From CBDCWT01 sp965223305 (GTDB lineage: Bacteria; Planctomycetota; Planctomycetia; Pirellulales; Pirellulaceae): a stretch of DNA of 64,000 bases. Location: assembly GCA_965223305.1 (NCBI GenBank), contig CBDCWT010000042.1, positions 62,001 to 126,000 of the forward strand. Direction: 5' to 3'. A program made the translations under genes and the position numbers. Every line of letters starts with the position of its first letter. Within the stretch, counting starts at the first letter, position 1. Positions 1 to 9,054 of this stretch are shown piece by piece. The notes under the pieces were generated by a model. It saw only the letters and a program-made list of their open reading frames with translations, did not search any database and was not told the DNA's origin.

Positions 1-1260
1 TGATGGGGCATCCTGCTACGAAATCGGTCTCTTCCATCCTGTTCATCATGTTGATCCTGTCTTCTGTTTTTTTGACAGGATGTACAGGATCAACAAGATG
101 GCATGGGCTCGCGCCACAAAATCAGCCGCTGGGCGTTAGCCCACGGTTTTCACCGTAACAGCACTCGGATGTGTCTCGGCTCGGCAGGAGCCTCGCCCTC
201 CCGAGCGTCTTGCAACGATGTCGCGGTGGGTGTGCGATGGGGCATCCTGCTAGGGATCGGTCTCTTCCATCCTGTTCATCATGTTGATCCTGTCTTCTGT
301 TTTTTGACAGGACGTGCAGGATCAACAAGATGGCATGGGCTCGCGCCGACAAAATCAGCCGCTGGGCGTTAGCCCACGGTTCTCACCGTAACAGCACTTG
401 GATCTATTTCGGCTCGGCAGGAGCCTCGCCCTCCCGAGCGTCCTTACAACGAATGTCGCGGTGGATGTGTGATGGGGCATCCTGCTACGAAATCTTGTCT
501 CTTCCATCCTGTTCATCATGTTGATCCTGTCCTTCTGCTTTTTTTGGCAGGATGTACAGGATCAACAGGATAGCCGGGGACCGCCACAAAATCAGCCGCT
601 GGGCGTTAGCCCACGGTTTTCACCGTAACCAGCACTCGGATCTGTTTCGGCTCGGCCGGAGCTTCGTCCTCCCGAGGCGTCTTGCAACGATGTCGCGGTG
701 GGTGTGTGATGGGGCATCCTGCTGCGGAATCGGTCTCTTCCATCCTGTTCATCATGTTGATCCTGTCTTCTGTTTTTTTGACAGGATTCACAGGATCAAC
801 AGGATGGTCTGGGCTCGCGCCACAAAATCAGCCGCTGGGCGTTAGCCGGCGTTAGCCCACGGTTGTTCACCGTAAGCAGCACTCGGATCTATTTCGGCTC
901 GGCCGGAGCCTCGCCCTCCCGAGCGTCTTTACAACGATGTCGCGGTGGGTGTGTGATGGGGCCATCCTGCTGCGGAATCGGTCTCTTCAATCCTGTGCAT
1001 CATGTTGATCCTGTCTTCTGTTTTTTTGACAGGATGTACAGGATCAACAGGATGGTCTGGGCTCGCGCCACAAAATCAGCCGCTGGGCGTTAGCCCACGG
1101 TTTTCACCGTAACCAGCACTTGGATCTATTTCGGCTCGGCAGGAGCCTCGCCCTCCCGAGCGTCTTGCAGCGATGTCGCAAGTGGGTGTGCGAGGGGCAC
1201 CCTGTCGCGGAATCGGTCTCTTCCATCTTGTGCATCATGTTAATCCTGTCTTCTGTTTGG
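1..1260. repeat. Tandem array of ~236-bp hairpin-rich units (about 5 copies)
   Basis: The marker CATCATGTTGATCCTGT recurs near positions 44, 277, 514, 750, 998 and, diverged, 1233, giving a period of 233-248 bp. Each unit has three modules. The first is an imperfect hairpin made of GTTGATCCTGTC and GACAGGAT..AGGATCAAC around a T-rich loop. The second is CAGCCGCTGGGCGTTAGCCC. The third is GGCTCGGCAGGAGCCTCGCC followed by CTCCCGAGCG. The fifth unit is longer because GGCGTTAGCC is duplicated near 846. The array breaks off at about 1256, just before the phosphofructokinase gene. Short ORFs inside it repeat with the unit and are not believable genes. Confidence 0.9.
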
Positions 1261-1330
1261 GACCTACATTTGCACAGCCCGTCTCTCTACTCGGGCGGCG
1301 CCCCAGTCCTCAAATTCGGAGCTGATTGCC

Positions 1331-2514
1331 ATGACTCATACAACCCAACGCGTCGGGATCCTGACCGCAGGCGGCGATTGCCCAGGACTTAATGCCGTCA
1401 TCCGGGGGGTGGTCAAGAGTGCTGGTCGCATCGGCTTCGACGTGGTCGGCTTCTTGAAGGGCTACGAGGGGCTCGTCGATCCGGTTAGCTACTTGCCTCT
1501 CAACAATAAGAACACCTCGGGCATCCTCACGCTGGGTGGAACCTTGCTGGGCTCGACGAACAAGGGTCGATTCGCCGCAACCGTGGGGGTCTCCGACCGC
1601 CAGGAGCTCGACGTCGAGTTACTCGCCGGAGTGCAGACGACGTTCGAGCAGCTGGGCCTCTGCGGATTAATCTGCGTCGGAGGTGACGGATCACTTGCTG
1701 TGGCACAGCAGTTCCACGAGCACGGGCTACCGGTGGTTGGCGTCCCCAAAACGATCGACAACGACCTGAGTGCCACGGAGTTCACCTTCGGCTTTGACAG
1801 TGCCGTGGCAGTGGCCACCGACGCTCTCGACCGGCTGCACACCACGGCTGCCAGCCACGAGCGGGTGATGGTCCTCGAGCTGATGGGGCCGCCACGCCGG
1901 CTGGATTGCTTTGCACGCCGGGATCGCGGGCGGAGGAGACGTCATCCTGTTGCCGGAAATTCCGTGGACATTCGAGCAAGTCTGCAATGCCATCCTGCAG
2001 CGTGAACGGCAGGGCAAGAAGTTTCACCTTGATCGTTGTCGCTGAAGGTGCACACCTTCCCGACGGCGGCATGGTGACTCAGGAACGACGGCAGGAGAGT
2101 CGCCAGACACGTTTAGGCGGGATCGGAAACATTGTGGCCTACGAAATCGAACAACGCCTACACCGCGAGGCACGGACGGTCGTGCTAGGTCATCTACAGC
2201 GAGGCGGCCCGCCAACCACCTTCGACCGAGTGCTGGCAACGCAGTTTGGAGCTCATGCGCTGCGATTGGTCGTCGAAAAGCGTTTTGGCGAAATGGTCTG
2301 CTACCACCCACCGGCGATCAGCAGCGTTCCGATCATCGATGCTGTGAACGAGCTGTCAACGGTCGATTCCAACGACAGTGCTGTGGTGGCCGCTCGTGCA
2401 CTGGGCATCAGCTTCGGTGACGAGCTGTCGGATGGGAGTCCCCTGCAAATCGGCGGGAGTGAGCAAGCCGACGAATTAACCGCAGCAGAAGCCACTGCTG
2501 CCGTTGGCAGCTGA
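1331..2514 (+). CDS. pfkA: 6-phosphofructokinase, interrupted by two +1 frameshifts
   Basis: Phosphorylates fructose 6-phosphate to the 1,6-bisphosphate in glycolysis. The N-terminus has the nucleotide-binding GGDCPGLNAVIRG loop, then GGDGS and PKTIDNDL. The C-terminal part has GGIGN and VLGHLQRGG. The Gly in GGDGS (E. coli Gly104 position) is typical of ATP users, while the Lys in PKTIDND is seen in the group III/actinobacterial ATP- and PPi-enzymes, so ATP dependence is the better guess. The reading frame breaks twice. One extra base lies in GGGGCC at 1885-1890, after which RHAGWIALHAGIAGG reads correctly. Another lies in TT at 2029-2030, after which LIVVAEGAHLPDGG reads on. Corrected, the product is about 393 aa. 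An upstream GGAG sits 10 bases before the ATG. Either a pseudogene or, more likely, sequencing error, since both breaks are homopolymer overcalls. Confidence 0.88.
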
Positions 2515-2709
2515 GGATCAACAATGTAGCAGGCACACTCCGTGTGCCGTCCGCCAGACGCTGAGCACGAAACCGATACGACGCAAACGGCTCGGCAGGA
2601 GCCTCGCCCTCCCGGCCCCTTTGACGGACAATCTCAGATGTCTGCTCCCCTGCCCCTGGCTCCTGCGACCCCCGGCTTGCCATTAATCGCCAACTTTCTT
2701 TTGACGGGT
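2515..2709. repeat. Convergent intergenic gap with two dispersed repeat modules
   Basis: The gap between the phosphofructokinase stop and the stop of the opposing gene holds the palindrome GGCACACTCCGTGTGCC (about 2531-2548). It also holds one copy of the GGCTCGGCAGGAGCCTCGCC module (about 2590-2615). Both recur elsewhere in the window. No gene is seen. Confidence 0.7.
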
Positions 2710-3267
2710 CTACTTCGAAACGACACAGACCTTCTCGGCAACGTCCAGGATGTAGGTCTCCTCGGTTTTGATTGACCAAGCGCTGAGGATCCCCAGAATG
2801 CGGTACTCGCCCGGCCGGCTGGTCTCCGTACGAACCACCGCTCCATAGCTGGTGTCGTTGAACTGTGCCATGGCAACACCCCACTTACCATGCCCGTGAG
2901 CGTAGCGCTCGCCGACGAAGTGAGCCAATTGCATGTGGTACACGAACTGGCTGTCTGCTTGAGGCGGGACGTTCATCGACCAACTCACCTTGGCCGACAG
3001 ATGATCCGCCACTTTGACCCTCGCGTCGCTGAGCTCTACTTGTACCGTTCCTTTCGGGAAGGTCGCCGGCGCGGGTAGCTCCTCAGCACGGATCTGTTTT
3101 CGTTTGACCATTCCCTCCACTTGCCGCTTGATCTGTACTTTCTCGAGCACTTGTTGTGCCTCGACGACCAACGGATCTGGAGCCCCAAGAGCGATCTCGC
3201 CCCCTTCGCGGGTTACATCCGGCGTCGCTCCGACGACAAGCACACCGATCAAAAGACTGCGGAACAT
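2710..3267 (-). CDS. Hypothetical exported protein
   Basis: A 185-aa protein of unknown family. The start at 3267 is chosen because GGGAGAGAAC precedes the ATG, and the product then begins MFRSLLIGVLVVGATPD, a short hydrophobic N-terminus suited to export. The longer upstream reading (to 3453) has no such signal and is basic and Cys-rich, typical of non-coding extension. The middle is charged and coil-like (VEAQQVLEKVQIKRQVEGMVKRKQIRAEEL). The C-terminal half has alternating hydrophobic residues suggestive of beta structure. Its stop faces that of the phosphofructokinase gene. I do not recognise a domain and assign no function. Confidence 0.62.
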   Translation of the reverse strand: MFRSLLIGVLVVGATPDVTREGGEIALGAPDPLVVEAQQVLEKVQIKRQVEGMVKRKQIRAEELPAPATFPKGTVQVELSDARVKVADHLSAKVSWSMNVPPQADSQFVYHMQLAHFVGERYAHGHGKWGVAMAQFNDTSYGAVVRTETSRPGEYRILGILSAWSIKTEETYILDVAEKVCVVSK

Positions 3268-3493
3268 GTTCTCTCCCTGGCTTCGTATTCTACCAAGGTC
3301 TCGATGGCAATTTGATACCAAAGCGATGACGCTCAAGGCGCCCCAGGAGAAATTGGGAACAGAAATGGGAGTCCTCGTCGATCCCAAGAGGCGATGCCGG
3401 CAGGCCGGGCACGGCAGGCGCGAACGACGATATTGTCGGTCGGAGGGCACCAATCACCTTCGAGGCAAGCAGAGCTGCTGAGGAAACGCCGGA

Positions 3494-6046
3494 CTACTGC
3501 AGGCCCAGATCGTCGCGGCGGAAACGGACAAAGTCGATCCGATCATAACGGCGTTGACCTGCGGCGCCCGCCTCGAACAGTATTCCGAACGATTGCGGTC
3601 CCAGGCGAACCATGTCGCTATAGGCCGCGGGGCCCTCGTGGATCAGTGGACCATCCCGCCAGGTCTTGGTCTCGTCGAGACTGTAACGGATTCGCAGATC
3701 GCTCCGTCCTTCACCAGACGGCCCGCTTTCATCGGGTCCCGAAAAAAGTATCAGGTCGATGTCGTCCTGCTCCCGTACCGACGCTGCACGCAAAACACAG
3801 CACTGAACGACCGGCGGATCTAGCACTTCGGCCGCCGGTACAAAGGTGCCGAACTCCTGATCGGTCTTCACGAATGTCTCGCCTCCGTCCCGGCTGTAGG
3901 CACTGCCTCGCGTGCCGGGCGCCGCGCCGTTTTGATCGCGTGTGTTGAAGTACAAGCGGCCGTCATTCAATTCGACAACAGTTGTCTCGTTGGCATTTAG
4001 CGAATCGCCATAGCTATCGTCGACGGCTCCCAGTCTCCAGGACTGACCGTGATCGTCGCTCAGGATCGCCTGAGCACCGTTGGCGCCCCGATCCTCCCCA
4101 GCGGCGCCCAGGCGGTGATCGGCGGGTATCACAAGCCGCCCGCGATAGAGCCCACGACGAATCTGCAGCGAATGAACTGGCCCGGTCGCGTACCATCCCC
4201 ATCCGTCGAGCTTGACTTCCGCCGTGATTTCGCGCCGCGGGCTCCACGTCTTCCCTTGATCATCGCTGAAGGTCACAAAAACCTGATCGTTCTCCAGGGT
4301 GAAGGGTAACCAGATCCGTCCCGCGTGTTCGGGATCCAGAAGGTCGACAACTGGCGCGGGATTTCCCACAGTAATCGGCGGCACGTCGTCCCCGAACAAC
4401 CCGCGAAAGTCGTCGCTCTCTTGGACCATCTCGAGCGGCCCCCAGCTACGGCCCCCGTCCGTTGAACGCTTCAAAACCAGGTCGATTTCACTGGCGTCGC
4501 CTGCCTCTCGAGCTTCGCAGAAAGCCAACAGCGTGCCATCGACCGTCCGGATGATCGCAGGGATGCGAAAGACGTTGTAGCCGTCCTGGCCGTTCTGGAA
4601 GACCGTTGTCGCTCGAAAGGGCGCCGCTTGGGATCGCGATACGTAATCGTCGCCCCGGTCGCTTGCTGCGCACGAACGCTGCCAGGTACGCAGAGCGGCA
4701 ACCATCCGTTTGACAACCGCCGAGTGTGTGCCGGCCACGTTCGTGGTCTCGCTGGGGTCTTGTATCAGATCGTAGAGTTCCCAGTCATGCTCATTGCTGG
4801 ACTCACGGCCGATCAGCTTGAAGCGATTATCGCTCAGCGCCACCAGTTCTCGCGATTGAAATCCAATCGGCTTCGGCCGCTCGATCATACTGCCCTTCAA
4901 CATTGGCAGCAGCGAGATCCCGTCGAGCGGGCGCGAGTCGGGATATGGAATCTCGAGGACATCGAGAATGGTCGGCAAGTAGTCGCTAGTCACTGCCGGA
5001 AAGTCGGTCTGATCACCGGGCTTCACGTGCCCCGGCCACTCAAGCAACCCCGGCACGCGAACACCGCCCTCGTACAGCGACCGTTTTCGACCGCGGAAAG
5101 GGCCGGCTGAACCGGGAGCCGCCGCACTGCCTTCCGGGCCGTTGTCTGAACAGAACCAGAGCATTGTGTTCTGTTGGACACCGAGCCGTTGTAACTCCGC
5201 CCGCAGCCGACCGACCTGCTCGTCCAAAGCCATGATGCAGCCGAAGTAGTTCCGCGCGTGCACGTCCCGGTCCCGATACCCTGCCCGGTGCCTCTCCCCA
5301 GCAACCACTGGCAGATGTGGAGTATGAAACCAGATAACGGCCAGAAACGGTTGCTCCTGCTCAACCGCTGCTTGGACAAAAGGGATCGCTCGATCCATGA
5401 TCACCTGCGAGTCGTCACCGTCCAAGTCGTCGGTAACTGCCTGTCCAGCTGCGTCCCAGAAGCGCGTGCCGTAGGAGACCGCCTGCGATTTGTCGGGCAT
5501 TGCATCCCACGCCTTGCGGTCCTTGCCGAGCGGTTTCCACATGGGATCAAACGTCGGCACCTTGGCCTCCGTCGCGAAGCAGACGTTGAATCCGTTGGCC
5601 TGGGGTGGCGAATAGTGGGCGACTCCGCCTGGCCCGCCGCGATTCGAATCCCGCACGGTCTTGCTCAGCGTCCCCAGATGCCACTTACCAAAATGCCCTG
5701 TCTGGTAGCCGTGATCCCGGAGAATCTCGGCTAGCGTCAATTCGGCCGATTTCAGATGGCCCGTGTTCGCGAAGTAGATGCCGTAGCGATACGGGTGCCG
5801 CCCTGTGAGGCACGAGCCACGAGTCGGACTGCAAACGGGAGATTGGGCGTAAAACCTGTTGAACTTGAGCCCGCTGCGGGCCATGGCGTCGAGATGTGGG
5901 GTCAGGTCAGCTCGATTGCCGTTGAAGCCGACGTCACCCCAACCCAAGTCGTCACACATGATCAGTACGACATTCGGACGCTCCGCCGCCGCGACGGCGT
6001 GGATCGCCAGCAGCCAGACCAAACCAACTTGTAGGTAACGTCTCAT
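3494..6046 (-). CDS. Secreted sulfatase fused to a sialidase-like (BNR) domain
   Basis: An approximately 850-aa two-domain hydrolase. The start at 6046 gives a signal peptide (MRRYLQVGLVWLLAIHAVAAA). The N-terminal half is an S1-type sulfatase: RPNVVLIMCDDLGWGD metal site and CSPTRGSCLTGR near residue 72, where Cys would be converted to formylglycine in the CxPxR motif. A further block is FGKWHLG. The C-terminal half, from about residue 490, starts with FRIPAI, the FRIP arginine motif of sialidases. It carries Asp-box repeats STDGGRSW, SDDQGKTW, SDDHGQSW and SRDGGETF. The likely role is periplasmic or extracellular removal of sulfate and terminal sugars from sulfated or sialylated glycans. 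Substrate specificity is not readable from the sequence. An in-frame ATG at 6064 is an alternative start. No frameshift is seen, unlike in nearby genes. Confidence 0.9.
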   Translation of the reverse strand: MRRYLQVGLVWLLAIHAVAAAERPNVVLIMCDDLGWGDVGFNGNRADLTPHLDAMARSGLKFNRFYAQSPVCSPTRGSCLTGRHPYRYGIYFANTGHLKSAELTLAEILRDHGYQTGHFGKWHLGTLSKTVRDSNRGGPGGVAHYSPPQANGFNVCFATEAKVPTFDPMWKPLGKDRKAWDAMPDKSQAVSYGTRFWDAAGQAVTDDLDGDDSQVIMDRAIPFVQAAVEQEQPFLAVIWFHTPHLPVVAGERHRAGYRDRDVHARNYFGCIMALDEQVGRLRAELQRLGVQQNTMLWFCSDNGPEGSAAAPGSAGPFRGRKRSLYEGGVRVPGLLEWPGHVKPGDQTDFPAVTSDYLPTILDVLEIPYPDSRPLDGISLLPMLKGSMIERPKPIGFQSRELVALSDNRFKLIGRESSNEHDWELYDLIQDPSETTNVAGTHSAVVKRMVAALRTWQRSCAASDRGDDYVSRSQAAPFRATTVFQNGQDGYNVFRIPAIIRTVDGTLLAFCEAREAGDASEIDLVLKRSTDGGRSWGPLEMVQESDDFRGLFGDDVPPITVGNPAPVVDLLDPEHAGRIWLPFTLENDQVFVTFSDDQGKTWSPRREITAEVKLDGWGWYATGPVHSLQIRRGLYRGRLVIPADHRLGAAGEDRGANGAQAILSDDHGQSWRLGAVDDSYGDSLNANETTVVELNDGRLYFNTRDQNGAAPGTRGSAYSRDGGETFVKTDQEFGTFVPAAEVLDPPVVQCCVLRAASVREQDDIDLILFSGPDESGPSGEGRSDLRIRYSLDETKTWRDGPLIHEGPAAYSDMVRLGPQSFGILFEAGAAGQRRYDRIDFVRFRRDDLGLQ

Positions 6047-6741
6047 TTCCGTAACAGCATACCGCATTCCCGTCCAGTTCACGACTTCCGAAAACCGCAG
6101 CGTCTTTCTAAAGGTAGCAGGCACACTCCGTGTGCCGTAACTGCGCCACTCGGCGGACATCGGCTTCACCCTCCCGCGCGGGAGGGTCGGACGCGATAGC
6201 GTCCGGGGAGGGCTACCCGGGAGTGATCGCCCCTCGCGCGCCCCCTCTCCGGCCCTTCGGGCCGACTCTACCCGAGGGGAGAGTGAAGAAACACGAAATC
6301 ACGCACTAACATAAAAGCTGCGCGACCTCTAAAGGTAGTAGGCACACTCCGTGTGCCGTAACTGTGCTAGTTGGCGGACGGCTCACGGAGTGAGCCTGCT
6401 ACTTTGCAGACAGCATGTATCGCTAGTGTGCAAATTTTTTTACCATCCCCTTTCCTTTCGGCGGATTCGTGCCAGACTTTCGTTGTCGCCATTCTGGAGA
6501 GTCTTCCAGTCGCCGACGGTGGAAAATACGCTCTCTTTTCGCCGATGGATGAAAACCTCATCTACTTTTCGCAGCGAAGTAGAGATTCCTACTTGGCAAA
6601 CCTCGCAATCGTCCTATGAATGCTATCGTAGCGCGCATAGGCAGTTCTGCCAGTTAGCTACGGCAGCGACGACTCGTTTCATTTCCATCAGACGAAATTA
6701 GACAACTAGCAGTCTCACCACGCGAAAAGAGGGGTAGTCTT
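6047..6741. repeat. Divergent intergenic region with short palindromes and a dispersed repeat
   Basis: No gene is seen between the divergent sulfatase and Ntn-hydrolase starts. The region contains GGCACACTCCGTGTGCC twice (6120-6136 and 6341-6357) and the related GGCTCACGGAGTGAGCC (6380-6396). The palindrome CTCCCGCGCGGGAG lies near 6172. A block of about 90 bases (about 6241-6330) contains the GGCCCTTCGGGCC hairpin and is repeated with few changes at 52871-52960. Promoters for both genes must lie here but I cannot place them with confidence. Confidence 0.7.
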
Positions 6742-7782
6742 GTGAAGAGCAACACAGCCATGATAAGTAAACTAGCGTTGATGATCGCCCTGGCCACTGT
6801 CTTGGCCTCTCCATTAGCACAAGCCTGCTCGCGCGTGCTTTGGAATAGCAACGGCAAAGCAGTGGTTGCTGGCCGCACCATGGACTGGTCTCACACGTTT
6901 GACGACATGCTGTTTGTTTACCCACGTGGACAGCAGATGGACGGTGGGGTCGATGCTGGTGCACGCTGGACTTCCAAATATGGAAGTGTCGGCTGCAGCG
7001 TGATTGGCTATGCCCAGCAGTATGGCTTTGATTTTGTTAAAGACGGTCATACGGACGGGATCAACGAAAAAGGTCTGGCAGCTCATCTGCTCTATCTCGA
7101 AGAGACAGTTTATCCGCAGCCGGACGATCTACCCGCTGTCAGCTATCTGCGCTGGGTTCGCTACGTGCTCGACAACTTTGCAACCGTCGAGGAAGCAGTT
7201 GCAGGAATGAAGCGGATTCGCATCGCCCCGGTAAAGCTGAGTGGCCGTGTGTTGGGCTCGCATATGGCGATCGAAGATCCTTCTGGTGACTCGGCGATTT
7301 TCGAGTACATCGACGGCAACCTAGTGGTCCACCACGGCAAGAACTTCACGGTCATGACCAACGACCCATCCTATCCCTTCCATGTCGAGAACATCAAACG
7401 TTACAAGGACTTCGGGGGAGACGAAGAGCTTCCCGGCACGACCGACCCAGAGGATCGTTTCGTCCGACTGGCCCACTTCTTGGGCCGGCTCAAGGAACCA
7501 CAGGACGCCGACGATGCACTGGGCAAGATCCTGAGCGTCATTAAGACAGCTGCCGTCCCCTACAACGCCGACGAGTACGGTCCTACCTGGTGGACCTCGC
7601 TGACCGATTGCACCAGCAAAACTTGGTACTTCGACTGGACGTTGAATCCGAACATCGTTTGGGTCGAGCTGAAGAACCTAGACTTTTCCGAGAATCAACC
7701 TGTGAAGGTACTCAACCCACGCAATCCGTCTCTGGTCGGCGAAGTCTCACGGGCGTTCGAGGACGTCAAAGAGAAACAATAA
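6742..7782 (+). CDS. Choloylglycine hydrolase/penicillin V acylase-type Ntn amidohydrolase
   Basis: Hydrolyses linear amide C-N bonds by an N-terminal nucleophile mechanism. The GTG start at 6742 is preceded by GAGGGG and yields a signal peptide ending LASPLAQA. Cys29 follows directly, so signal cleavage would expose it as the catalytic N-terminal residue. Arg45 and Asp48 (GRTMDW) lie 16 and 19 residues downstream, the same spacing as Cys2, Arg18 and Asp21 in bile salt hydrolases and penicillin V acylases. TVMTNDPSYPFH fits the conserved substrate-site Asn block. Total 346 aa, normal for the family. In a free-living planctomycete the natural substrate may be N-acyl amino acids or acyl-homoserine lactones rather than bile salts; this is inference. 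An ATG at 6760 is a possible alternative start. Confidence 0.9.
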   Translation: MKSNTAMISKLALMIALATVLASPLAQACSRVLWNSNGKAVVAGRTMDWSHTFDDMLFVYPRGQQMDGGVDAGARWTSKYGSVGCSVIGYAQQYGFDFVKDGHTDGINEKGLAAHLLYLEETVYPQPDDLPAVSYLRWVRYVLDNFATVEEAVAGMKRIRIAPVKLSGRVLGSHMAIEDPSGDSAIFEYIDGNLVVHHGKNFTVMTNDPSYPFHVENIKRYKDFGGDEELPGTTDPEDRFVRLAHFLGRLKEPQDADDALGKILSVIKTAAVPYNADEYGPTWWTSLTDCTSKTWYFDWTLNPNIVWVELKNLDFSENQPVKVLNPRNPSLVGEVSRAFEDVKEKQ

Positions 7783-7838
7783 GGCGATGCAAAACAATAA
7801 GTTGCTGACTTCGAGGGGCAACGCCGTTAAGGATTTCT

Positions 7839-7902
7839 GTAGCCGAATTCGCCAGAATTTGGACGAATCGGCAGTCCACCAAACTCTGGCGAGTTCGGCT
7901 AC
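7839..7902. repeat. Near-perfect 24-bp inverted repeat
   Basis: The left arm GTAGCCGAATTCGCCAGAAT (7839 on, ending TTGG) and the right arm, which reads back from GAGTTCGGCTAC at 7902, pair over about 24 bp with a few mismatches around a 16-base loop. It lies between two co-directional genes and could be a terminator or a small mobile repeat. The right arm recurs at about 52755-52800. Confidence 0.75.
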
Positions 7903-7982
7903 GATCGGATAGCCCGACAGAAGGGCAGCATATTACGTTGGAAGTATTGGCAGCATCAAGAACCCAGATGGCAGGAAATGAC

Positions 7983-9040
7983 ATGAGAAGAAATGTCGCC
8001 ATGTTGTTGGCGTTGGCGTTATTGTTTAGCGGTCCGGCTACGGTGTCCCAGGCGGCACCCGATATTGCAGGAAAGGTCGTGTTGGCAAATTTGGATCGTT
8101 ATGATGCTTATCTGAAATCCGGGAAGAGCCGGCGAGAGATCAAACCGAAAAAGGCCTCGGTGCTGTCACCTAAGAAGTACCCGGTGACGATCGAGTTCTG
8201 GTCGGGGAACACTGCCACCGCGTGGCAGAAACACACGATCCGGAAGGCCGGCATTTATGGACTGAATTTCCAACGCGGTCGTTGGTCGCTGAAAGAGCTG
8301 AAAAAAGGTGTCACGCGGCGGCCGGTCACGCGGCCTAGTTCACGCGTCGTGCGGGAGCGGATTGTCACACAACCCGTCAGGCGTCTGCCAATCAACGCGG
8401 ACCGCATGCGCTGGTCGCCACTCGCCAGAGCTGCCTATGCCGCGGGCAAGGTCTACCAATTCGTCAGAGACGAACAGGACCGAGACCTGTTGCGGCATCT
8501 CTTGATCCGTGCCCGAGAAGATGAAGATTGGGACCGGCTCGAGCGCTGGATCGGTGATGCGAAGATCCCAGAGCTGTATAAGAAGGACCTGCGGGAGGCC
8601 TTCGACGACCTAGGGCGGCTGAGCGATGCGGATTGGAAGATGATCGACACTGCCGACGAGAAGGGACTGGGATCAGGCCCGCGCAGACTTGGGCGACCTG
8701 ATTTCTAATAGCGAGTGGGACAACCTCGTCGGTGATTACGCTGAAATCGATACCGAAGAGTACTGGCAAGACGGCGGGGAGGTCGATCTGGGCGATTTGG
8801 ACCTCGCGGACAAATCTGGACCTCGGCGGTCAGCTCGACCTAGGCGGGGGACTCGATCTGACAGAGGGTTTCGACGTGGACGACCTGGGCATCGACTCTG
8901 GTAGCTACGACCTCGGTGGGTACGACGACTTCGGTGGGTACGACGGCGCGGTGGGTGTCGACGCAGGCGACTTTGGCGGGGGCTACTTCGGCGATGATGA
9001 CTACGGCGATTTCGGCGGTTTCGACGATTTCGATTTCTGA
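7983..9040 (+). CDS. Exported protein of unknown function with Gly/Asp-rich tail, frameshifted
   Basis: The ATG at 7983 follows AGGAAATGAC and gives a clear signal peptide (MRRNVAMLLALALLFSGPATVSQAA). The next 200 residues are basic and contain a beta-type stretch (YPVTIEFWSGNTATAWQKHTIRKAGIYGLNF). A charged helical region follows. The frame then shifts by an extra base in GGG at 8669-8671, restoring DQARADLGDLISNSEWDNL, and again in AAA at 8812-8814. This restores a low-complexity tail rich in Gly, Asp, Leu and Tyr (LDLGGQLDLGGGLDL and repeated YDDFGGYD). Corrected length is about 351 aa. I do not recognise a family. The acidic tail resembles calcium-binding or surface-exposed linkers, but no canonical repeat is seen. 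Confidence 0.6.
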
Positions 9041-9054
9041 TCGTCAGGCAACCA

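Noticed and set aside
103..1093. Short ORFs with shared SAGASPSRAS-type peptides
   Set aside because: They are translations of the GGCTCGGCAGGAGCCTCGCC module in the repeat array.
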